Source: Dolichospermum circinale AWQC310F (GTDB lineage: Bacteria; Cyanobacteriota; Cyanobacteriia; Cyanobacteriales; Nostocaceae). From it: DNA of 37,179 bases. Location of the stretch: contig NZ_KE384692.1 in the NCBI RefSeq assembly GCF_000426925.1, positions 10,418 to 47,596 of the forward strand. Direction: 5' to 3'. How positions within the stretch are numbered: position 1 is the first letter of the stretch; every line of letters begins with the position of its first letter. The notes beneath the pieces are model-generated. The model did not search any database, was not told where the DNA came from, and saw nothing but the letters and a program-made list of their open reading frames with translations. The position numbers and the translations under genes are program-made. Positions 8,980 through 16,474 of this stretch are shown here, piece by piece.

Positions 8980-9140
8980 AGGCAGCTTCCCGTCATTTGA
9001 TTGTAAATGCCGGAGTAGCATTACTGCTTGATGGGCGTGGTCGCCAGTGCGATTTCCCGGTTGGGTAGCGGCTTCTCAAAACAGACCTCTAGGTCGGCTT
9101 CCCAATGGGTAAATTAACAAAGCCCACGCTGCGGTAATTT
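8980..9140 (+). ncRNA. Candidate structured RNA between btpA and rimO
   Basis: The 685-bp gap 8730-9414 has no convincing gene. Its centre is richer in GC and can form several neighbouring helices: CCGtCATTT/AAATGcCGG (8990-9013), AGTAG/CTGCT (9014-9028, one G-U), GTTGGG/CCCAAT (9060-9106) enclosing GACC/GGTC (9084-9095), and AAATTA/TAATTT (9111-9140). Two alternative long-range pairings are possible: GCAGC/GCTGC (8982 with 9132) and GCGTGG/CCACGC (9035 with 9129). I could not match it to 6S RNA, tmRNA, RNase P, SRP RNA or a known riboswitch. It could be an sRNA, the rimO leader, or a decayed element. The strand is assumed from rimO. Confidence 0.3.
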
Positions 9141-9420
9141 AAAATACCAATAAGCGAATTGTTAAAAAATATTACGAGTGTCAGACTTACCCAAAGATGC
9201 TCAAGATTACCCTGGGAAACAAATTAGTAGAAGGATCATGACACCGCCTCTATATGTAAAATAGAAGAGGTTGGGGGATTGTATTTACTAATTAAAGTAG
9301 CTAATTATACAGGTAAAATCTGGTAATTAGTAACGGGTAGTTGGGTAGGAGTTATTTATCTATATATCCCGACCCAATTTGAACGTTAATTAGCAAAGAA
9401 AAACGGAACATTTATTGAAC

Positions 9421-10779
9421 ATGATGGGTGAAAAGCCAACAGTTGCCATTTCTCACCTGGGCTGCGAGAAGAATCGCATTGATACAGAACATATGTTAGG
9501 GCTGCTAGTAAATGCAGGCTATAGTGTAGATAGCAACGAAGAATTAGCAGATTACGTAATTGTTAATACCTGTAGTTTTATTGAAGCAGCACGACAGGAA
9601 TCAGTAAAAACCCTAGTAGAACTAGCGGAGGCTAATAAGAAAATCGTCATTACAGGCTGCATGGCCCAACACTTTCAAGAACAATTATTGGAAGAATTGC
9701 CAGAAGCAGTGGCGGTAGTGGGAACAGGGGATTATCACAAAATAGTGGATGTGATCGAGCGAGTAGAACAAGGGGAGAGAGTTAAAGAAATTACCGCCGA
9801 ACCTACTTATATCGCTGATGAAACCACACCGCGTTATCGGACAACAACCGAAGGAGTAGCTTACCTGCGAGTGGCTGAAGGCTGTGATTATCGGTGTGCA
9901 TTTTGCATTATTCCCCATTTGCGAGGAAACCAACGATCGCGTACCATTGAATCAATAGTAGCCGAAGCCCAACAACTGGCAGATCAAGGTGTGAAAGAAA
10001 TAATTCTCATTTCTCAAATCACCACCAATTACGGCCTAGATATTTACGGAAAACCCAAATTAGCCGAACTGCTGCGGGCTTTAGGGAAAGTAGATATACC
10101 TTGGGTGAGAATGCACTACGCCTATCCCACCGGATTAACACCAGATGTGATAGCGGCCATGCAAGAAACTCCCAACTGTTTACCATATTTGGATTTACCC
10201 CTGCAACATTCCCACCCAGAAATTCTCCGGGCGATGAATCGTCCTTGGCAAGGACAGATCAATGATGAGATTATGGAAAGGATTAAAATGTCCCTACCAT
10301 CAGCAGTGCTAAGAACCACATTTATAGTTGGTTTTCCGGGAGAAACCGAGGAGCATTTTCAACATTTATTAGAGTTTACCCAACGGCATAAATTTGATCA
10401 TGTTGGTGTCTTTACTTTTTCACCGGAAGAAGGAACTCCAGCCTACAGTCTACCTAATCAAATTCCAGCAGAAATAATGGCAGCACGCCGTGATCAACTA
10501 ATGGCATTACAACAGCCAATTTCTTTGCAGAAAAATCAACAGGAAATCGGCAAAATTGTTGATGTCCTCATTGAGCAAGAAAATTCAGAAACGGGCGAAC
10601 TAATTGGTCGTTCTGGTAGATTTTCTCCCGAAGTTGATGGTCAAGTCTATGTGAAAGGAGAGGCTAGGCTAGGAACTATCGTCAAAGTAGCGATTCAAAG
10701 CGCCGATGCCTATGACCTTTATGGTCAAGTTGTCAATAGCGATAGATTATTATCTCGTTCTCTATCTACTGTTGCATAA
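9421..10779 (+). CDS. rimO: Ribosomal protein S12 methylthiotransferase RimO
   Basis: The protein has the MiaB/RimO layout: an N-terminal UPF0004 domain with three Fe-S cysteines ([25 protein letters not shown]), a radical-SAM core ([15 protein letters not shown], near residue 160) and a C-terminal TRAM domain ending [19 protein letters not shown] and the [18 protein letters not shown] segment fit RimO rather than MiaB. RimO methylthiolates an aspartate of ribosomal protein S12. An in-frame TTG lies two codons upstream at 9415, but the ATG at 9421 (or 9424) is the likelier start; no clear ribosome-binding site decides between them. The helicase gene follows on the same strand after 65 bp. Confidence 0.94.
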   Translation: MMGEKPTVAISHLGCEKNRIDTEHMLGLLVNAGYSVDSNEELADYVIVNTCSFIEAARQESVKTLVELAEANKKIVITGCMAQHFQEQLLEELPEAVAVVGTGDYHKIVDVIERVEQGERVKEITAEPTYIADETTPRYRTTTEGVAYLRVAEGCDYRCAFCIIPHLRGNQRSRTIESIVAEAQQLADQGVKEIILISQITTNYGLDIYGKPKLAELLRALGKVDIPWVRMHYAYPTGLTPDVIAAMQETPNCLPYLDLPLQHSHPEILRAMNRPWQGQINDEIMERIKMSLPSAVLRTTFIVGFPGETEEHFQHLLEFTQRHKFDHVGVFTFSPEEGTPAYSLPNQIPAEIMAARRDQLMALQQPISLQKNQQEIGKIVDVLIEQENSETGELIGRSGRFSPEVDGQVYVKGEARLGTIVKVAIQSADAYDLYGQVVNSDRLLSRSLSTVA

Positions 10780-10844
10780 GACTGAATTTACAAATAAGTA
10801 TCGGTTTACAAATCAAAAATTCACAATAAAATCTAGGAGAGTTA

Positions 10845-12434
10845 ATGAACTTATCATTTCAAGAATTAGGCATTTCCCAAGAACGTGCTGAACTGTTAGA
10901 AAACATTGGTTTTTCTGCACCTACTAATATTCAAACCCAAGCAATTCCTCAATTATTAAATGGTCGGGATGTAGTCGGTCAATCCCAAACAGGAACAGGT
11001 AAAACCGCAGCTTTTTCTTTACCAATTTTAGAACGGCTAGATCCTGATCAAAAAGCTGTACAAGCAATAGTTTTAACCCCAACTCGTGAGTTAGCCATTC
11101 AAGTTCATGCGGCTATTTCCCAATTTATTGGTAATAGTTATTTGAAAGCAGCAGCCATTTATGGTGGTCAATCAATTGACCGACAAATTATGCAACTGAG
11201 ACGGGGGGCGCAAATCGTTGTCGGTACACCAGGACGGGTGATAGATTTATTAGATCGTGGTAGCTTGAGGTTAGATCAAGTACGGTGGTTTGTGTTAGAT
11301 GAAGCTGATGAAATGTTAAGCATGGGCTTCATTGATGATGTGGAAAGAATTCTTTCCCAAGCACCAGAAGAAAGACAAACAGCCTTATTTTCTGCAACAA
11401 TGCCACCATCAATTCGGATGTTGGTAAATAAATTTTTGAACTCACCGGTAACTGTCACCGTTGAACAACCCAAGGCCGCACCAAATAAAATCAATCAAGT
11501 AGCTTACATTATTCCCCGTCACTGGACAAAAGCCAAGGCTTTACAACCAATTCTGGAAATGGAAGACCCAGAAACAGCTTTAATCTTTGTTCGCACCCGG
11601 CGCACAGCCGCAGAATTAACCAGTCAGTTGCAATCTGCTGGTCATAGTGTCGATGAATATCATGGTGATTTGTCCCAACAAGCGCGGGAACGTCTATTAA
11701 TTCGCTTCCGTAACCGTCAAGTGCGTTGGGTAGTAGCTACTGATATTGCAGCTAGGGGTTTAGATGTTGATCAACTTTCTCATGTGATTAACTTTGATTT
11801 ACCTGATAGTGTGGAAACCTATGTTCACCGCATTGGTCGTACGGGTCGCGCTGGAAAAGAAGGAACAGCCATTTCTTTGGTTCAGGCTTTTGAACGCCGT
11901 AAACAACAGGCTTTTGAACGCCATAACCGCCAAACTTGGCAAATTCTGTCTATTCCTACTAAAGCGCAGATTGAAGCCCAGCATATTCAGAAGTTAAGAG
12001 GACAAGTAGCTGAAGCTTTAACAGGTGAACGGTTAGCTTCATTCTTGCCCATTATCAGCGAAATGATTGCAGAATATGATACTCATGCGATCGCTGCGGC
12101 TGCTTTACAAATCGCTTATGATCAAACCCGTCCCGCTTGGCTGCTATCAGGAGTGGATTTACCTGTAGAAGAAAGCCCAACTCCCAAACCCAGAATTAAC
12201 AAACGCCGGATAGATGTCGGTGATGGTTCAGAACGGGAAAGCGAACGTGGTGGTGGCTTACGTGGTTCTGGAGGCGGAAGAGGCCGTTCTTCTTGGTCAA
12301 AAGAAGGTAAAGGTAACGATGAAAGACGTAGTAACGGTGGCAGTAGTCCTAAACCCAAGTTAAGAACAGCCCACGGTGAAGTTTCTCCTACTCCTAGCAA
12401 TCACAAATTAAGTTCACATACTAGTAGAGAATAG
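10845..12434 (+). CDS. DEAD-box ATP-dependent RNA helicase (DeaD/CrhR-like)
   Basis: All helicase motifs are present: Q motif (GFSAPTNIQTQAIP), Walker A SQTGTGKT near residue 46, PTRELA, TPGR, VLDEADEML, the SAT motif in LFSATMPP, ATDIAARGLD and HRIGRTGRAG. The C-terminal 100 residues are rich in Gly, Arg and Ser, as in RNA-binding tails of cyanobacterial Crh helicases. At 529 aa it is of CrhR size rather than the shorter CrhC. The role is probably unwinding of RNA duplexes in cold or redox stress, ribosome assembly or mRNA decay. A good ribosome-binding site (AGGAGAG) sits 6 bp before the ATG. The gene follows rimO closely and may be cotranscribed; both would then act on the translation machinery. 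Confidence 0.94.
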   Translation: MNLSFQELGISQERAELLENIGFSAPTNIQTQAIPQLLNGRDVVGQSQTGTGKTAAFSLPILERLDPDQKAVQAIVLTPTRELAIQVHAAISQFIGNSYLKAAAIYGGQSIDRQIMQLRRGAQIVVGTPGRVIDLLDRGSLRLDQVRWFVLDEADEMLSMGFIDDVERILSQAPEERQTALFSATMPPSIRMLVNKFLNSPVTVTVEQPKAAPNKINQVAYIIPRHWTKAKALQPILEMEDPETALIFVRTRRTAAELTSQLQSAGHSVDEYHGDLSQQARERLLIRFRNRQVRWVVATDIAARGLDVDQLSHVINFDLPDSVETYVHRIGRTGRAGKEGTAISLVQAFERRKQQAFERHNRQTWQILSIPTKAQIEAQHIQKLRGQVAEALTGERLASFLPIISEMIAEYDTHAIAAAALQIAYDQTRPAWLLSGVDLPVEESPTPKPRINKRRIDVGDGSERESERGGGLRGSGGGRGRSSWSKEGKGNDERRSNGGSSPKPKLRTAHGEVSPTPSNHKLSSHTSRE

Positions 12435-12443
12435 TTAAGGAAA

Positions 12444-12475
12444 GTAGCGGTAATTAATTAATAAATTACCGCTGC
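12444..12475. terminator. Hairpin between convergent helicase and RTX genes
   Basis: GTAGCGGTAATT pairs with AATTACCGCTGC (12 bp, one G-U) around an 8-base AT loop, 10 bp after the helicase stop. No T-run follows on the plus strand. It may stop or stabilise transcripts from both convergent genes. Confidence 0.55.
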
Positions 12476-12537
12476 ATAACCATGAAGTTCAAAGTCACTT
12501 TTGTGACAAAAACAACCCCAAGTACAAATCTCAAAAA

Positions 12538-14640
12538 CTAGCTAACCAAAATGAAATCGCTACTACTGAGGGTGATCTCCGAATTACCTAAATAAGCAAA
12601 CTTAAACACTTCTGTTGAACTGATCAGGTTGCCATTTCGGTTATAGAATATACTTCTAGTCCCTTGACTAAAGACAATAGGAGCATTACTAGCATCTACT
12701 GAGGCATCATTGGGGACAACGGCAAAGCCAGTGAAAGCTTGCCCCACAGCATTAGTAATGGCAGAAAATGTGGTTTTACTTAATACAATCTGATCTTGTC
12801 TGGCTTCAAACTGGGTAATATAGTCAGTACCTAAAGCACTACTAAAGACACCACTGCTTTGAAATAGATATTTATCATTACCAACTCCTCCAATCAGGGT
12901 ATCATTACCATCTTGTCCCCAAAGTGTATCATTACCATTGAGTCCTGACAGGATGTTATTGCCACTATTACCTTGGAGGATGTTATTACCTGCATTACCC
13001 GTACCGTTTATAGTCGTTGTTCCTGTTAAGGTGAGGTTTTCAACGTTGGTCGGTAGGGTAGTGGTGACAGAGGCTGTGAGGGTATCGCTGATAGTTGTAG
13101 TGACGCTGGTTCGAGTCCCCAAGTTGGCATTTGTGGGAGATGTAAGGGTGAGGGTAAAAGTTTCATTTACTTCATTGATAGAATCGTTCAGAATGGGTAT
13201 GTTAATTGATTGACTGGTAACACCGCTATTAAAAGTCAAAGTCCCTGTGGTGGTGGTATAGTCTAAACCCGCTGTAGCTGTACCGTTAACAGTGGTATAG
13301 TTGACTGTAATAACTCTGGTATCGGATCTGGAGAGAGTAACAGTGTAAGTGACGTTTTGAGGGTTGCTGTTACCTTCAACAATGGTTTGATTAGCACTGA
13401 GGTTAATCACAGGTACATCATCATTAACGATAGTTCCCGTGACAGCTGTAGTTGTGCCAATGGTGTAACCTGTTCCCGCAGCTAAGGTTAGGGCCACAGT
13501 TTCATCATTTTCAACGATTGTATCGGCTGTGGGGTCAATAGTTAAAGTAGCCGTACTTGCACCGGCCGCAAAGGTAATAGTTCCCGATGTGGCAGTAAAA
13601 TTTCCTGTACCTATTCTGGTATAATCTGTATTGAAGGTAGCTGTACCAGCAACGTTATAGTTGGCTGTGAGGGCGGCACTTAAGTCACCATTGCGACTAA
13701 ATCTGTAAATAAGGTTATTTGTCCCGTCTTCAGAGACGCTAGTGGCAGATAAAGCTAGGGTAATTGTTGGTAAAACTGTGGCAGTAAACTGATAATCTAT
13801 AAACTCACCAAATAGATTTGTAGCCCTAACTGTAATCTGTGAACTACCGGTTTGGTTAGGAAGATAATCCAAAAACAGTTGTTTATTACTAATACTGGGA
13901 GTGACTAAGGTAGGTTTAGAGTTGTTAACTATAGAAAATCTCAGTTCATCTTCTTGAGTAACTGTAATACTACTGAAACGGATAAAATTTGCATCACTAA
14001 TTGCAGCTTGCGTCAGGGGAAGATTAGTAAACGCCCCACCAGCATTATAAGTCCTAACGGCAGCGATCGCATCTATTGTGGTTAAATCACTAGCACCAAG
14101 AGCTTGACCAAAAACTGTGAAACCAGCATTTTGATTATTGAGATTGCTGGAATTATCCGCTAGGTTAAAAAACCATTGATTTGTGGCACTATTAGGATTA
14201 TTACCTAATTTTGCCATAGCGATCGTTCCCCGCAAATTTGAGCGTTGTGCACTAAACTCATTCTGTACAGGCGCATTAGATGGAATCGTTGTTAATGTGG
14301 AATTATTATAAGTATACCCCCCACCTTGGACGATAAAACTGGGAATAGAACGGTGAATAAAAGAGTTAGTATAACTGCCAGTATTAACATAACTTTGGAA
14401 ATTTTGCACGGTCAATGGTGCGCCAGTTCCAGTTTGGTCAAATAGTACAACATTAATGATTCCGTTGCCAATGGTTCCCGTTGATGTATTGGCTAGGTTA
14501 AAACGAGCAACTTTCCCCGTTGTCAAAGGATCATCAAAGTAATTACTTAAATTTAGGGTGGTATCTGGTGCATTAATATTGACAACTACGTTTAAAATAG
14601 GATTAGTAACAATAGGATCAGGAAGGTTGTTAGTAGTCAT
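12538..14640 (-). CDS. Cyclophilin-type PPIase with Calx-beta and RTX calcium-binding repeats
   Basis: The 700-aa product has three parts. Residues about 40-230 form a cyclophilin-type peptidyl-prolyl isomerase domain (FIHRSIPSFIVQGG with R97, F102, Q105; NSATNQWFF with Q155; GFTVFGQ). The usual catalytic Arg, Phe and Gln are present. Next come two Calx-beta domains (about 300-410 and 415-520, e.g. VSEDG, FNTDYT, VNGTATAGLDYTT). About five RTX nonapeptides follow (GNDTLWGQD style, about 545-592), then a roughly 100-residue C-terminal domain. There is no N-terminal signal peptide, and RTX proteins usually leave by type I secretion with a C-terminal signal, so export is expected. A ribosome-binding site (AAGGA) precedes the ATG. 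No type I secretion ATPase of the usual kind is adjacent; the exporter operon upstream is of another class. Confidence 0.88.
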   Translation of the reverse strand: MTTNNLPDPIVTNPILNVVVNINAPDTTLNLSNYFDDPLTTGKVARFNLANTSTGTIGNGIINVVLFDQTGTGAPLTVQNFQSYVNTGSYTNSFIHRSIPSFIVQGGGYTYNNSTLTTIPSNAPVQNEFSAQRSNLRGTIAMAKLGNNPNSATNQWFFNLADNSSNLNNQNAGFTVFGQALGASDLTTIDAIAAVRTYNAGGAFTNLPLTQAAISDANFIRFSSITVTQEDELRFSIVNNSKPTLVTPSISNKQLFLDYLPNQTGSSQITVRATNLFGEFIDYQFTATVLPTITLALSATSVSEDGTNNLIYRFSRNGDLSAALTANYNVAGTATFNTDYTRIGTGNFTATSGTITFAAGASTATLTIDPTADTIVENDETVALTLAAGTGYTIGTTTAVTGTIVNDDVPVINLSANQTIVEGNSNPQNVTYTVTLSRSDTRVITVNYTTVNGTATAGLDYTTTTGTLTFNSGVTSQSINIPILNDSINEVNETFTLTLTSPTNANLGTRTSVTTTISDTLTASVTTTLPTNVENLTLTGTTTINGTGNAGNNILQGNSGNNILSGLNGNDTLWGQDGNDTLIGGVGNDKYLFQSSGVFSSALGTDYITQFEARQDQIVLSKTTFSAITNAVGQAFTGFAVVPNDASVDASNAPIVFSQGTRSIFYNRNGNLISSTEVFKFAYLGNSEITLSSSDFILVS

Positions 14641-14953
14641 TGTTTTTCCTTAGTATTACACATTCATCCGTGATCTTGACACGAATATTATACCCCAATT
14701 TTTCGCCAAGAAATAAAACACAAGAAATAAAAAAATGATTAAGAACTATAAATAGTCGTAAATAGCAAATAATATGAAAAATAGGCATTTGCCCAAATTA
14801 TACAACAAGTCTACCATTTTAAATTAGCCTCCCCAGCCCCCTGGAAATGAATTTTCAGGCTAATAATCCAAAGTTAACTAAAGTGAAAGTGGGCTAAAAA
14901 CTTTGTCCAGTCGGATAAAAGTAATTTTTTGCATACTTCTTGCTATATCATAG

Positions 14954-14969
14954 TAGACCGTCTAGTCTA
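14954..14969. promoter_or_regulatory. TetR-type operator candidate upstream of the exporter operon
   Basis: TAGACCGTCTAGTCTA contains TAGAC/GTCTA inverted half-sites at two spacings and resembles AGACCG-type operators of TetR-family repressors. It lies 43 bp before the HlyD start, next to a TATCAT box (14945-14950) that could be a -10 element. No tetR gene is in the window. The rest of the 371-bp gap (14641-15011) between the divergent genes shows only AT-rich sequence and a C-rich patch near 14828. Confidence 0.5.
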
Positions 14970-15011
14970 GATTTTAGATATGAAAACAGATTCATCATTT
15001 AGGGTGCTACT

Positions 15012-16391
15012 ATGTCTCAAACTGCGCCAACGCCTCCAGAGGGTTTTACTAATGTTTCTATACCACCATCTAAACAGCAAAAGGGTAAAAAACTAATTCC
15101 TTTGTTTTTAGGGTTACTGGTGTTCGGGAGTGGTATTAGTTATAAACTGTGGTTTAATACACTAAATAAGTCAGTTAATATACTTAAATTAAGCGGCAGA
15201 ATTGAAGGTTATGAAACTGAAATTGGGATTAAGCGTTCTGGTAGAATTGAGTCAATTACGGTGCGAGAAGGGGCTTATGTCAAAAAAGGACAAGTATTAA
15301 TTAAGTTAGATGATAGTAACGATCAATTGTTACGAGAACAATTACGAGGGACGGAAGCACGGATAATATCTGCACAATCTGATGAACAACAGGTAATGGC
15401 AGATTTGAGGATGATCCGCAGTGAATTTGAACAGATTGATAGTCAAATTAGCGAAGCAAAGCTAAATTTACAGCAATCTCAAGGGGATACGATTGGAAGA
15501 ATTGAACAGGCACAAGCTAATGTATCAGCGGCTAAAGCTCAATTACTACAAGTACAAGCTCAGGCAAGACAAGCAGCAGCAGAAGTAAAATTAGCGAGAA
15601 TGAACAGCGATCGCTATAAACAGCTTATAAAAGAAGGTGCTATTAATCGCCAACAATTTGATCAATCACAAACTACATTAGATACAGCCATGGCTACTCT
15701 AGAGGCCAGACAAGCGTCCGTCAATGCGGCAAAAGAACAATTAAGTGCAGTTCAAGGGGCATTAATCCAAACAAAAACTACAGGCTTAAATCCCGATATT
15801 CGCAACGCCCAGTTAACAGCATTAAACAGAAAAAAAGACCAGATTTTTGCTCAAGTACAATCTGCTCAGGCTAAAGTTAGATCGGCTCATGGTAAGGTCA
15901 AAGATGCCTTAGCATCAAAACAGCAAATCCTCACTCAAATAGCAGATTCTCAAAGAGATTTGAATGTGATTAGTCCTTTAGATGGAGTTATAACTGCTCG
16001 CAGTGTTGAACCGGGTGCAATAGTTAGTAATCAGACTAAAATTTTAACAATAGTTGATCCCCAAAATATATATCTACGGGGTTTTATTCCTGAAGGTGAT
16101 ATTGGTAAAGTCCGATTAGGACAAACCACTAAGATATTCCTTGATTCTACACCGGAAAAACCCCTAAATGGTAAAGTTATTGCTATTGACCCTCAAGCTT
16201 CTTTTACTCCAGAAAATATTTACTTTCAAAAAGATCGGGTAAGACAAGTAATAGGAGTTCGCATTCAAGTCGAAAATCCTCAAGGCTGTTTTAATCCCGA
16301 AAATCCTTACAAAGAATCAGATTTACCCTGTGCTAAGATTGGTATGCCAGCAGATGCGGAAATTAGGTTACAGGAAATAGGTAAAAGTTAA
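15012..16391 (+). CDS. HlyD-family periplasmic adaptor of an ABC exporter (YbhG-like)
   Basis: The 459-aa protein begins with a short cytoplasmic tail and one membrane anchor (about residues 30-50, PLFLGLLVFGSG). It then has a split biotinyl-lipoyl domain (SGRIESITVREGAYVKKGQV near 75-95; DLNVISPLDGVITARSVEPG near 315-335) on either side of a long Gln/Ala-rich coiled coil (about 105-310), and a C-terminal beta-barrel part. This is the fold of membrane-fusion proteins that bridge an inner-membrane pump to an outer-membrane channel. A ribosome-binding site (AGGG) sits 8 bp before the ATG. It is the first gene of a four-gene plus-strand operon with ATPase and two ABC-2 permeases, matching the ybhG-F-S-R order. 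The outer-membrane partner is not in the window. Confidence 0.9.
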   Translation: MSQTAPTPPEGFTNVSIPPSKQQKGKKLIPLFLGLLVFGSGISYKLWFNTLNKSVNILKLSGRIEGYETEIGIKRSGRIESITVREGAYVKKGQVLIKLDDSNDQLLREQLRGTEARIISAQSDEQQVMADLRMIRSEFEQIDSQISEAKLNLQQSQGDTIGRIEQAQANVSAAKAQLLQVQAQARQAAAEVKLARMNSDRYKQLIKEGAINRQQFDQSQTTLDTAMATLEARQASVNAAKEQLSAVQGALIQTKTTGLNPDIRNAQLTALNRKKDQIFAQVQSAQAKVRSAHGKVKDALASKQQILTQIADSQRDLNVISPLDGVITARSVEPGAIVSNQTKILTIVDPQNIYLRGFIPEGDIGKVRLGQTTKIFLDSTPEKPLNGKVIAIDPQASFTPENIYFQKDRVRQVIGVRIQVENPQGCFNPENPYKESDLPCAKIGMPADAEIRLQEIGKS

Positions 16392-16412
16392 GTTTTGGGA
16401 AGAGAAATGAAC

Positions 16413-16445
16413 CACGAAGAAGCGAAGGACGCGAAGGAAGAAAAG
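16413..16445. repeat. Short dispersed repeat (GCGAAGGA units)
   Basis: GCGAAGGACGCGAAGGAAG follows AACCACGAAGAA in the intercistronic gap. Such GCGAAG-rich patches are scattered in cyanobacterial genomes. Confidence 0.4.
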
Positions 16446-16474
16446 AAGGAAGAAAATAAAAGGGAAAATTCATT

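Noticed and set aside
9031-9117. 28-codon ORF (MGVVASAISRLGSGF...) as a PatS-like peptide
   Set aside because: It lacks the RGSGR or HRGTGR motif, has no ribosome-binding site, and overlaps the RNA helices; more likely a chance frame.
8730-9414. 6S RNA, tmRNA, SRP RNA or cobalamin riboswitch in the btpA-rimO gap
   Set aside because: None of the characteristic conserved sequences of these RNAs were found, and the folding is multi-branched rather than the 6S rod.
12538-16391. HlyD gene as the type I secretion adaptor for the RTX protein
   Set aside because: The adaptor sits in an operon with a double-NBD ATPase and ABC-2 permeases, not an HlyB-type transporter, and is divergent from the RTX gene.
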